Positions 26,216 through 35,000 of a DNA stretch of 35,479 nucleotides are shown piece after piece. The stretch comes from an uncultured bacterium. Lineage in GTDB: Bacteria > Verrucomicrobiota > Lentisphaeria > Oligosphaerales > Oligosphaeraceae. Positions within the stretch are counted from its first letter, which is position 1, and every line of letters begins with the position of its first letter. Location: positions 1-35,479 of the forward strand of contig CACYQT010000037.1 of the NCBI GenBank assembly GCA_902776645.1, given 5' to 3'. The notes under the pieces are model-generated. The model was not told the DNA's origin and did not search any database. It was given only the letters and a program-made list of their open reading frames with translations. The position numbers were made by a program, and so were the translations under genes.

Positions 26216-26430
26216 ATTCTTTTCCTGACGAGACTCATTCTTTTTCGGCAAGCGGATGGTCATCATTCATACACAAAAAACCATAAGATTCACCGATAAA
26301 AGCCCTAAAAAACATCAATTATACAACCAATCTCACTTTTTTTGACATTTTTTGTGAAAAATGTGACTTTTTTGCGTTTTTATTTTCTTGCAATTGGATT
26401 TTGTGTGCATATTTTATAATAATTTTTTGT

Positions 26431-26452
26431 TTTTAATATATGGTAAAGGATA
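26431..26452 (-). promoter_or_regulatory. Inverted copy of the recurrent AT-rich motif
   Basis: On the minus strand this reads CCTTTACCATATATTAAAA, matching the start of the element at 28434-28447 on the plus strand. It points away from the 81-residue gene. It may be a divergent or regulator-bound site rather than a promoter for a known gene. Confidence 0.35.
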
Positions 26453-26509
26453 TTGAAAATTATAAATAAGTAGTCATAATCACAAATCAATCAACAAAAA
26501 GGAAACACA

Positions 26510-26755
26510 ATGGCTGACAAAAAAGAGATTTTCGCTGACGGTATCGGGCAGATTCATTTCACTGGCGGCATGGTCCGCTTTGATTTCATGACGCTCCAGC
26601 CGGACGAAGAAGGAAAGAAGCCTGCCCCGCAGAGCAACATCCGCATCATTATGCCGCCGCAGGGTTTCCTCACCGCTTTCAATTCCATGCAGCAGCTCAT
26701 TGACAAACTCGTTGAAGCAAAGGTGCTCAAGAAAAACCAGAAAAACCAAAAGTAA
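26510..26755 (+). CDS. Small uncharacterised protein (81 residues)
   Basis: A well-formed gene: ribosome site AAAAGGA sits seven bases before the ATG and codon use is normal. The protein is soluble and has a compact beta-then-alpha plan: strands in IGQIHFTGGMVRFDFMTLQP and NIRIIMPPQGF, then a helix FNSMQQLIDKLVEAKVL and a Lys/Asn/Gln-rich tail. I do not recognise a named family. It precedes the TolC-like gene by 85 bases without a terminator, so the two are likely co-transcribed. Position suggests an accessory role in the export system or a regulator of it. Confidence 0.75.
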   Translation: MADKKEIFADGIGQIHFTGGMVRFDFMTLQPDEEGKKPAPQSNIRIIMPPQGFLTAFNSMQQLIDKLVEAKVLKKNQKNQK

Positions 26756-26840
26756 GCAAGAAGACGTCCTGACAACCAAACATTCATTCGGAACACAAAA
26801 GAAAAAGAAACAATTACCCCAGCGCATAAAGGACCAGAAC

Positions 26841-28415
26841 ATGAAAAAGTCTTTGATGAATCTTTTGGTGGTTTTCATCGCCATCGCCCTTTTTGGATGC
26901 AAGTCGTATGAAGACTACAAGAACGAACGGGTTGAAAGCGCCATCAAACATTTCGAACGCGCCCAGTACACGGATCTCCCGACGGACAAAGTCCTCTCCC
27001 TGAAGGACTGCATCGAACTCGCCATTGAAAACAACGTCGACCTCAAAGTCTACAGCCTGGAAGAAAAGGTCTCCCATGAGATGCGCACAAGCGAAATGCT
27101 TGGCATGCTCCCCGACCTGACCGTCAGCGACAGCTACGTCCACCGCGACAATGTCGCCGCCTCCAGCAGCAAGCAGGTCCATGGCACCCAGGGCCCCGGC
27201 AACTACACCTACTCCACCAGCCAGGACAAGACCATCAATTACTTCAACGTCGACCTCGCCCTCAGCGTCCTTGACTTCGGTCTCGCGTTCGTGAACGGCC
27301 TGCAGGAAAACGACCGCATGCTTCTCCGCAACCAGCGCTTGCGCCGCGCCGCCCAGAACCTCGTGCTGGACACCGCCCGCGTCTACTTCCAGGTCGCTTC
27401 CGCACAGCGCGCCATCGACATCACGGAAAAACTTCTCGCCGAATGCAAAGAAACCTACCAGCAGATCGACAAGCTGGGCGAAGACGGAAAAATCTCCCCC
27501 TACCGCGCGTTTGACGAAGCCTCCAAGTTCATCGAAATGGAGAAGAGACTGACCAACTACGTCCGTTCATTCGAGAATTCCTGCGTCGAACTCCGCGCCC
27601 TCCTCGGCATCTACCCCAACGCCAACATCAAGGTTGACGACTCCGTTCTGGACAAAGTCCCCGAATTCGCCCTCCCCGACATCCAGCTCATGGAGCAGAT
27701 CGCCCTCATGAAGCGCCCGGAACTCTTTGAAATGGACATGCAGCGCCACGTGAACGTTCTCGAAGCCCGCAAGACCATCATCACCATGTTCCCGAACGTC
27801 AAGATCTTCTATGACTACAACCACGTCGACAACAGCTTCCTCTATCACAACAGCTGGCGCGAAATGGGCATCCGCTCCGCCTACAACCTCCTCAAGCTCC
27901 CGCAGAAGATCAGCCGCTACCGCGCCCTGAACAAGCAGATCGAAGCCGAAGAATACCGCACCTACGCGCAGGCCATCGCCATCATGGCGCAGGTCCGCAT
28001 AGCCCACGCCAACCTCCTCGCCACCAAGGAACGCTATGACATCAACAGCCGCGTCAACAGCGCCTACTCGAAGAACCTCCAGAAGGTCGAAGGCGGCAAC
28101 GACGTCGCCGGCGAAGTCTCCCAGATCAACGTCTCCCACATGAAGCTCTCCACCGCTGAAACGGAAATCGAAAAGCTCCTCGCCCTCGGCAACTACTACG
28201 TCGCCTACTTCCGCATCCTCAACACGCTGGGCATGGAAAACCTTGACACCGCGACCGTCGATGAAATCAAGGCCCAACTCGCCGAAGCCCGCATCAACGC
28301 GGACGCCGAACTCCAGAAGGCGCGTGAGGAATACGAAGAATCCAGAGCCAAGAAAGAGGAAGAAGACGCCAACAAGCCTGTCGGCGCGAAGTGGAGTGAC
28401 GAAATGTTCAATTGA
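26841..28415 (+). CDS. TolC-family outer-membrane efflux lipoprotein
   Basis: 524 residues. The N-terminus is a lipoprotein signal: two Lys, a hydrophobic core and the lipobox ALFGC with Cys20 as the acylated residue. The mature part has two outer-membrane-efflux repeats. The first opens LSLKDCIELAIENNVDLKVY and the second is around 300-480, both mostly long helices that form the periplasmic tunnel of TolC trimers. A charged Glu/Lys/Arg tail of about 45 residues follows. I chose the ATG at 26841 because AAAGGA precedes it and the signal begins there; upstream in-frame codons overlap the 81-residue gene and encode a Lys-rich stretch. Its likely role is the outer-membrane exit duct of a tripartite or type I system. 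No membrane-fusion protein or ABC exporter is adjacent. The giant repeat protein next door is a plausible cargo. Confidence 0.9.
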   Translation: MKKSLMNLLVVFIAIALFGCKSYEDYKNERVESAIKHFERAQYTDLPTDKVLSLKDCIELAIENNVDLKVYSLEEKVSHEMRTSEMLGMLPDLTVSDSYVHRDNVAASSSKQVHGTQGPGNYTYSTSQDKTINYFNVDLALSVLDFGLAFVNGLQENDRMLLRNQRLRRAAQNLVLDTARVYFQVASAQRAIDITEKLLAECKETYQQIDKLGEDGKISPYRAFDEASKFIEMEKRLTNYVRSFENSCVELRALLGIYPNANIKVDDSVLDKVPEFALPDIQLMEQIALMKRPELFEMDMQRHVNVLEARKTIITMFPNVKIFYDYNHVDNSFLYHNSWREMGIRSAYNLLKLPQKISRYRALNKQIEAEEYRTYAQAIAIMAQVRIAHANLLATKERYDINSRVNSAYSKNLQKVEGGNDVAGEVSQINVSHMKLSTAETEIEKLLALGNYYVAYFRILNTLGMENLDTATVDEIKAQLAEARINADAELQKAREEYEESRAKKEEEDANKPVGAKWSDEMFN

Positions 28416-28430
28416 TGAGCGACAGTCGTT

Positions 28431-28465
28431 TTCCCTTTACCATATTATATAATATATAAAGGGAA
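28431..28465. promoter_or_regulatory. Palindromic promoter region of the giant repeat protein
   Basis: The arms TTCCCTTTA (28431-28439) and TAAAGGGAA (28457-28465) flank a perfect 14-bp palindrome (28442-28455). On the plus strand TTTACCATATTATATAAT (28436-28453) is the recurrent promoter motif. The dyad symmetry extends over 35 bp, so a dimeric regulator could bind directly on the promoter. A 105-base leader follows up to the ATG at 28559. Confidence 0.55.
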
Positions 28466-28558
28466 ACCGGCGGACGCCGTCTGTCGTAGTCCACATTTCC
28501 AATTAACGAAGGCCTGTGATAAAACATCACGTTACAAGTCAGGGGGATAACTGACAAT

Positions 28559-31500
28559 ATGGATATTAAAGACAATGAATTTTTCCGTCTTGAAGAACGC
28601 ATGCTCTTTGAGGCCGCTGCAGCCGCGAACATCGTAGCCGCCGCAGACGCCGCGCAGGATGCTGGCGATGACGGAAACAATGATGAGAATAAAAACAACA
28701 ACGACTTGAATGTCGCGCTTTTCGTCGCTCCGGAAGCCCAGAACGACAATGACGCGGCAAACGCGAATGTCGCCAACGCGGCGGATATCGACGCCCAGGC
28801 AAAAGCGCTTGTCGAAGGCGCATTGCCCGCCATGGACGACGCCATCGCCGCCGTTCCGGCCGTGGACGCCGATGCCGATGCCGACGCAGACGCCGACGTT
28901 CATGCCGATGCGGACAATGGCTTCGTGGAAGGCACCCTCCATGTTGACAACGCCGACTCGTTCACCGTCGACGCCGACGCGGATGCCGACCATGACATTC
29001 TCGGCAACTGGCTGGCGAACGACGATATCGACGCCAATACCGATGCGGTCTCTGTCGACGGCGCTGTCGCCGCCATCGCGGCCGAGCATACGGTCATCGA
29101 CATCGACGCGGATGCTGACGCGGACGCGGATTCAGACGATTTCAACGCAGACACCCGCGCTGGCGACCATGATTTGAGCATCGATTTCACCGCCCACAAG
29201 GTCTATGACGGGACGAATGATGTCGAGAACGACGAACTCCAGATGGACGTCTCGCTGGACGGCGTGGATCTCTCCGTCTCCGGAATCTACCATAACGACA
29301 CATGGACTTTCAGCTTCAGCGACGACGCCCATAACAACTATCTGGTCATGGTGCAGGATGTCACATTCAACGGCAACGATGTCACGACAAACTCCATCAC
29401 CATCGGTTCCTTCACCATCGACGGCGGCTCCCTTAGTGACGTCGACATCTTCGTCAACGGAGAGGAACTCGTCCAGACGCGCGCCGCGGAAAACCTCCGC
29501 GCAGACGGTATCATCGACCAGCGTGATATCACACTCAAAGTTCGCGATGCCCGCATGACGTATGGCGATAATGAAAGCAGTCTGAAATTCCAATATGGTG
29601 TGGAAGGTTCACTCATTGAAGGGGACTACGTTTATGCCAAATACGCTTTGTCGTCAGATCTGGATGCCTATAGAACGGACTCCGGCCATATCCAGTACAG
29701 TCCAAATCCATACGCAGACGCCATAAAATTCGATGAAACGAGAACACAAATCTATGATCCAACTGGAGAGAAAGTCACACAAAACTATAACATCACGTTT
29801 GACAACGGTGCTCTCATCGTCGCGCAGCGTGTTCTCTCTGTAACGATCAAACCCTATGAAGTAAATTACGGTGCTGATCTCGGTACAACTCCCGCATATG
29901 AAGGTGAAGGCTATACCTTTGACGGCAACGCTCTCGCCAGCGGCGATTCGCTTGTAGTCAATGTTGGCTACAAGATCGAGTCACAAGATATCTCAAACGC
30001 CGGTTTTGTCAAAGCCGGCCTCCATCCTGGTATGCTTGTCGAAGCATCCCATGAACTCACAAACGCTGCAAACTACATCTACGGAGTCAACCCTGGCAAT
30101 CTCACCGTCAATGCCAAGGGGATCACAGTTGACTACGTTGCAGCCGATAAAGTCTATGATGGCAACACAAATGGATTGCGTGACACGGCTACGGACTTCA
30201 TTTTCAGTGAAGCATTATTCGAAGGCGATATCGTAAAAATATTTGACAATGCTGTCAATTATACATTCGGACAGTCAGATGTCGGAACGGACATCGAAGT
30301 CACTGCCACGGATGATTTCGTCATCGTCGGCGCGGATGCAGAAAGCTATGACATCCACATCAATCTTATTTCGCATGCCGATATCACTCCCAAGGACGTT
30401 ACTATCACTTTCACCGCCGACAACAAGGTCTATGACGGCAATACCGACGCTGCACTTACAGGTGTCGCCATCGACGGTGTCATCGCGGACGGCGATGTCA
30501 CGATTGACGCGGCCCAGATGGACTACGCATTCTCGGACAAGAACGTCGGCAACGGCAAGACCGTCACTGCGGAAGGCTATTCGGATGCTCTCCTGGGCGG
30601 TGCCAAGCTCCAGAACTACAACGTCACGTTCGACAATACGGCCGAGGCGAACATCACGCCGCTCGAAATCAGCATCGGTTTCACCGCCGACAACAAAGTC
30701 TACGATGGCAACACCACCGCCGAACGCGTCGACCTTCTCATGGACGACGTCCTCGAAGGCGACGACGTCCAGTTCGATGATTCCGCTCTCGAATACAACT
30801 TCGACACCAAGAACGTCGGCAATGGCAAGACCGTCACCGCCACGGGCTTCGAAGATTCCCTGCTCTCCGGCCAAGATCTCGCCAACTATGACATCTCGTT
30901 CGTCGACACGGCCTTGGCCAACATCACGCCGCTCGAAATCAGCATCGGTTTCACCGCCGACAACAAAGTCTACGATGGCAACACCACCGCCGAACGCGTC
31001 GACCTCATCATGGACGCCGTCCTCGAAGGTGACGATGTCCAGTTCGATGATTCCGCTCTCGAATACAACTTCGACAACAAGAACGTCGGCGACGGCAAGA
31101 CCGTCACCGCCACGGGCTTCGACGCCGAAGCCATGCTCTCCGGTGCGGATCTCGCCAACTATGACATCACATTCGTCGACACGGCCTTGGCCAACATCAC
31201 GCCGCTCGAAATCAGCATCGGTTTCACCGCCGACAACAAAGTCTACGATGCGCCAACGACAAGGCCTATGACGGCAACACCATCGCCACGCGCGACCAGC
31301 TCGTCATGGACGAAGTCCTCGAAGGCGACGATGTCCAGTTCGACGATTCCTCCCTTGAATACAACTTCGACAACAAGAACGTCGGCGAAGAAAAGACCGT
31401 CACCGCCACGGGCTATAACGAATCACTTCTCTCCGGCGCCGATCTCGCCAACTACGACATCACGTTCGTCGATACGACGACCGCGGCCATCACGCCGCTG

Positions 31501-32047
31501 GCCATCAACATCGGTTTCACCGCCGACAACAAAGTCTACGATGGCAACACTACCGCCGAACGCGTCGATCTCGTCATGGACGAAGTCCTCGAAGGCGACG
31601 ACGTCTCCTTCAACGACACTGGCATCGAGTACAACTTCGACAACAAGAACGTCGGCACGGACAAGACCGTCACCGCCACGGGCTTCGAAGATTCCATGCT
31701 CTCCGGTGCGGATCTCGCCAACTACGACGTCACGTTCGTCGACACGGCCCTGGCGGACATCACGCCGCTGGCCATCAGCATCGGATTCACCGCCAACGAC
31801 AAGGCCTATGACGGCAACACCATCGCCACGCGCGACCAGCTCGTCATGGACGAAGTCCTCGAAGGCGACGATGTCCAGTTCGACGAGGAACCCGGCGAAG
31901 ACAAGACCGTCACGGCCACCGGCTTCGACGCCGACACCATGCTCTCCGGCCAAGATCTCGCCAACTACGACATCACGTTCGTCGATACAGCGACAGCCGA
32001 CATCACGTTCCTCACCATCACGGTCATCGCCGATAACAAATCCATGA
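28559..32047 (+). CDS. Giant LEPR-XLL / MBG-YDG repeat surface protein, 5' part before frameshift
   Basis: The N-terminus FFRLEERMLFEAAAAA (residues 8-23) is an LEPR-XLL-type motif found at the start of very long secreted proteins in PVC bacteria and some Proteobacteria. An acidic Ala/Asp-rich stretch follows, with DADADADADAD around residues 103-113 and further D-rich runs to about 200, possibly calcium-binding or a flexible linker. From about 205 come MBG/YDG-type beta repeats with KVYDGNT motifs of about 90 residues each. The repeats are coherent only to 31250. A 23-bp insertion there shifts the frame, and what follows up to the TGA at 32047 is a low-complexity Ser/Thr/Pro/Arg artefact. 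The ATG has AGGGGGAT 12 bases upstream. Likely a secreted adhesin or matrix protein. Confidence 0.85.
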   Translation: MDIKDNEFFRLEERMLFEAAAAANIVAAADAAQDAGDDGNNDENKNNNDLNVALFVAPEAQNDNDAANANVANAADIDAQAKALVEGALPAMDDAIAAVPAVDADADADADADVHADADNGFVEGTLHVDNADSFTVDADADADHDILGNWLANDDIDANTDAVSVDGAVAAIAAEHTVIDIDADADADADSDDFNADTRAGDHDLSIDFTAHKVYDGTNDVENDELQMDVSLDGVDLSVSGIYHNDTWTFSFSDDAHNNYLVMVQDVTFNGNDVTTNSITIGSFTIDGGSLSDVDIFVNGEELVQTRAAENLRADGIIDQRDITLKVRDARMTYGDNESSLKFQYGVEGSLIEGDYVYAKYALSSDLDAYRTDSGHIQYSPNPYADAIKFDETRTQIYDPTGEKVTQNYNITFDNGALIVAQRVLSVTIKPYEVNYGADLGTTPAYEGEGYTFDGNALASGDSLVVNVGYKIESQDISNAGFVKAGLHPGMLVEASHELTNAANYIYGVNPGNLTVNAKGITVDYVAADKVYDGNTNGLRDTATDFIFSEALFEGDIVKIFDNAVNYTFGQSDVGTDIEVTATDDFVIVGADAESYDIHINLISHADITPKDVTITFTADNKVYDGNTDAALTGVAIDGVIADGDVTIDAAQMDYAFSDKNVGNGKTVTAEGYSDALLGGAKLQNYNVTFDNTAEANITPLEISIGFTADNKVYDGNTTAERVDLLMDDVLEGDDVQFDDSALEYNFDTKNVGNGKTVTATGFEDSLLSGQDLANYDISFVDTALANITPLEISIGFTADNKVYDGNTTAERVDLIMDAVLEGDDVQFDDSALEYNFDNKNVGDGKTVTATGFDAEAMLSGADLANYDITFVDTALANITPLEISIGFTADNKVYDAPTTRPMTATPSPRATSSSWTKSSKATMSSSTIPPLNTTSTTRTSAKKRPSPPRAITNHFSPAPISPTTTSRSSIRRPRPSRRWPSTSVSPPTTKSTMATLPPNASISSWTKSSKATTSPSTTLASSTTSTTRTSARTRPSPPRASKIPCSPVRISPTTTSRSSTRPWRTSRRWPSASDSPPTTRPMTATPSPRATSSSWTKSSKATMSSSTRNPAKTRPSRPPASTPTPCSPAKISPTTTSRSSIQRQPTSRSSPSRSSPITNP
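30410..32010 (+). repeat. Tandem array of YDG units, first cluster
   Basis: Units begin with TTCACCGCC-like bases at 30410, 30680, 30950, 31223, 31516 and 31786. The spacing is 270, 270, 273, 293 and 270 bp. The single 293 value is 270 plus the 23-bp insertion that breaks the frame. The last unit is 30 bp short: 225 bp to the next block instead of 255, where a segment equivalent to SGIEYNFDTK is missing near 31886. Confidence 0.85.
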
Positions 32048-35000
32048 CCTATGGTGACGCGGAACCGGCCCTTACCTATAATTATGAAGGCAATCTTGCC
32101 GAAGGTCATACGATCTCTGTTGAGCTGAGCCTCAACATCGACGACGCGGACATCACCGATACCGCCCATATCAAGGCCGGTTCATATGCAGATTCCATCA
32201 CCGCCGTCGCGACCATCTATGACGCGGATGGCAAAGTCATCACGAGCGACTATACCATCACCTACGACTTCGGCGACCTGACCGTTGATTTGCGCAACAT
32301 CACCGTCACGGCGAAGGGGCAGGAAATGATCTACGGCGACGAGAAGCCTGATCTCGCCGGACAGTACACATTCGACGCAAACGCTCTTGCAAGCGGCGAC
32401 ACGCTCGACGTCACGCTGGAGTACAATATCACCGACAGCGACCTATCCACCAGCGGCAACGTGACCGCCGGCCTCCACTCCGGCATGATCGTCGAAGACT
32501 CCCACGTTCTCTCCAACGCAGAGAACTACAACTACACCTTCAACGCCGCCTCCCTGACCGTCACCCCCAAGGACGTCACCATCATCTTCGACGCGAAGGA
32601 CAAAGTCTATGACGGCAATACCGCCGCCGAGCGCGACGGCGACTTCACCATCGACGGCTTCGTGGACGGCGACAAAGTCAGCGTCTTCGACAACGATGTG
32701 ACCTATTCCTTCTCCGACAAGAACGTCGGCACGGACAAGACCGTCACGGCTGACGGCGAACTCGTCACCGTCGGCGACGACGTGGACAACTACAACTTCA
32801 CGTTCGACAACACGGCGGAAGCGGACATCACACCGCTGGCCATCGAGATCGGCTTCACCGCCAACGACAAAGTCTATGACGGCAACACCGTCGCCGAACG
32901 CGACGCGCTCATCATGGATGCAGTGCTCGAAGGCGACGACGTCTCCTTCGACGACTCCGGCCTCGAATACAACTTCGACACCAAGAACGTCGGCGAAGAC
33001 AAGACCGTCACGGCCACTGGCTTCGACGCCGACACCATGCTCTCCGGTGATGACCTCCAGAACTATGATATCACGTTCGTCGATACGACGACCGCCGATA
33101 TCACGAAGCTCGCCATTGAAATCAGCTTCACCGCCAACGACAAAGTCTATGACGGCAACACCGTCGCCGAACGCGACGCGCTCGTCATGGATGCAGTGCT
33201 CGAAGGCGACGACGTACAGTTCGATGATTCCGCTCTCGAATACAACTTCGACACCAAGAATGTCGGCGAAGACAAGACCGTCACGGCTACCGGCTTCGAA
33301 GATTCCATGCTCTCCGGTGAAGACCTCCAGAACTATGATATCACGTTCGTCGACACGACGACCGCCGATATCATGAAGCTCGCCATCGAAATCGGATTCA
33401 CGGCCAAAGACAAAGTCTATGACGGCAACACCGTCGCCGAACGCGATGAGCTCGACATGAGCGCCGTGCTCGAAGGCGACGACGTCTCCTTCGACGACTC
33501 CACGCTTGTCTACAACTTCGACAACAAGAACGTCGGCACGGACAAGACCGTCACCGCGGAAGGCTACTCCGAAAAACTCCTCACCGGCGACGACCTCCAG
33601 AATTACGATGTCACATTCGTCGATACGGCTCTGGCGGACATCACGCCTCTGTCCATCGAAATCGGATTCACCGCCGCGGACAAGAAATATGACGGCAACA
33701 CCATCGCCGAACGCGTCGATCTCATCATGGACGAAGTGCTCGAAGGCGACGATGTCCAGTTCGACGACTCCGGCATCGAATACAACTTCGACACGAAGGA
33801 GCCCGGCGAAGACAAGACCGTCACGGCCACCGGCTTCGACGCAGCCACCATGCTCTCCGGCGCGGATCTTGACAACTACGATATCACGTTCGTCGACACG
33901 ACGACCGCGGACATCACCTATCTCACCATCACGATCATCGCAGACGACAAGACCATGACCTACGGCGACGCGGCACCGGCCCTCACCTACGCCTATGAAG
34001 GCGACCTCGCGGAAGGCCACATGATCTCCGTTTCACTGGATCTCGACATCGATGACGCGGCCTTCACCGATTCCGGCCACATCAAGGCCGGCGAATACGC
34101 GGATTCCATCACCGCCGTCGCCACCGTCTACGACGCGGACGGCAACGTCGTCACGAGCGACTACACCATCAACTACGACTTCGGCAACCTGACCGTCGAC
34201 CTGCGCAACATCACCGTCACGGCGAAGCCGCAGGAAATGACCTACGGCGACGAGATGCCTGATCTCGCCAGACAGTACACCTTCGACGAAAACGCCCTCG
34301 CCACCGGCGACTCGCTTGAAGTCACGTTGACTTATGACATCAAAGACAATGATGTCTCCACCAGCGGCAACGTCACCGCCGGCCTCCACTCCGGCATGAT
34401 CGTCGAGGACAGCCATGTCCTCTCCAACGCCGAGAACTACAACTACACCTTCAACAACGCCTCCCTGAATGTCAAGCCCAGAGACGTCACCGTCGTCTTC
34501 GACGCGAAGGACAAGGTCTATGACGGCAACACCGACGCCGAGCGCGACGGCGACTTCACACTCGACGGCTTCGTGAACGGCGACAAAGTCAGCGTCTTCG
34601 ACAACGATGTGACCTACGCCTTCTCCGACAAGAACGTCGGCACGGACAAGACCGTCACGGCGGACGGCGAGCTCGTCATCGTCGGCGACGACATGGACAA
34701 CTACAACTTCACGTTCGACAACACGGCGGAAGCGGACATCACGCCGCTGCCCATCGAAATCGGATTCACCGCCGCGGACAAGAAGTACGACGGCAACACG
34801 ACCGCCGAACGCGTCGACCTCATCATGGATGACGTCCTCGAAGGCGACGACGTCCAGTTCGACGACTCCGGCATTGAATACAACTTCGACACGAAGGAGC
34901 CCGGCGAAGGCAAGACCGTCACGGCCACCGGCTTCGACGCCGACACCATGCTCTCCGGCGCGGATGTCCAGAACTACGACATCACGTTCGTCGACACGAC

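Larger units (their letters stand above)
26071..26509. other. AT-rich intergenic region without genes
   Basis: No coding frame with protein character is visible on either strand. The region is strongly AT-rich, with long T and A runs (for example around 26335-26440), in contrast to the GC-rich genes. It holds an inverted repeat at 26178-26215, a small A/T hairpin at 26346-26363, and a reverse-oriented copy of the recurrent promoter-like motif at 26431-26452. The TATAAT-like stretch around 26411-26426 could serve the gene at 26510. Confidence 0.6.

Noticed and set aside
28431..28465. Terminator of the TolC-like gene
   Set aside because: The dyad is A/T-rich with no T run after a GC stem, and it overlaps the recurrent promoter motif.
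32443..34020. 525-codon minus-strand open frame across the repeats
   Set aside because: Repeat-derived antisense shadow of the YDG units.
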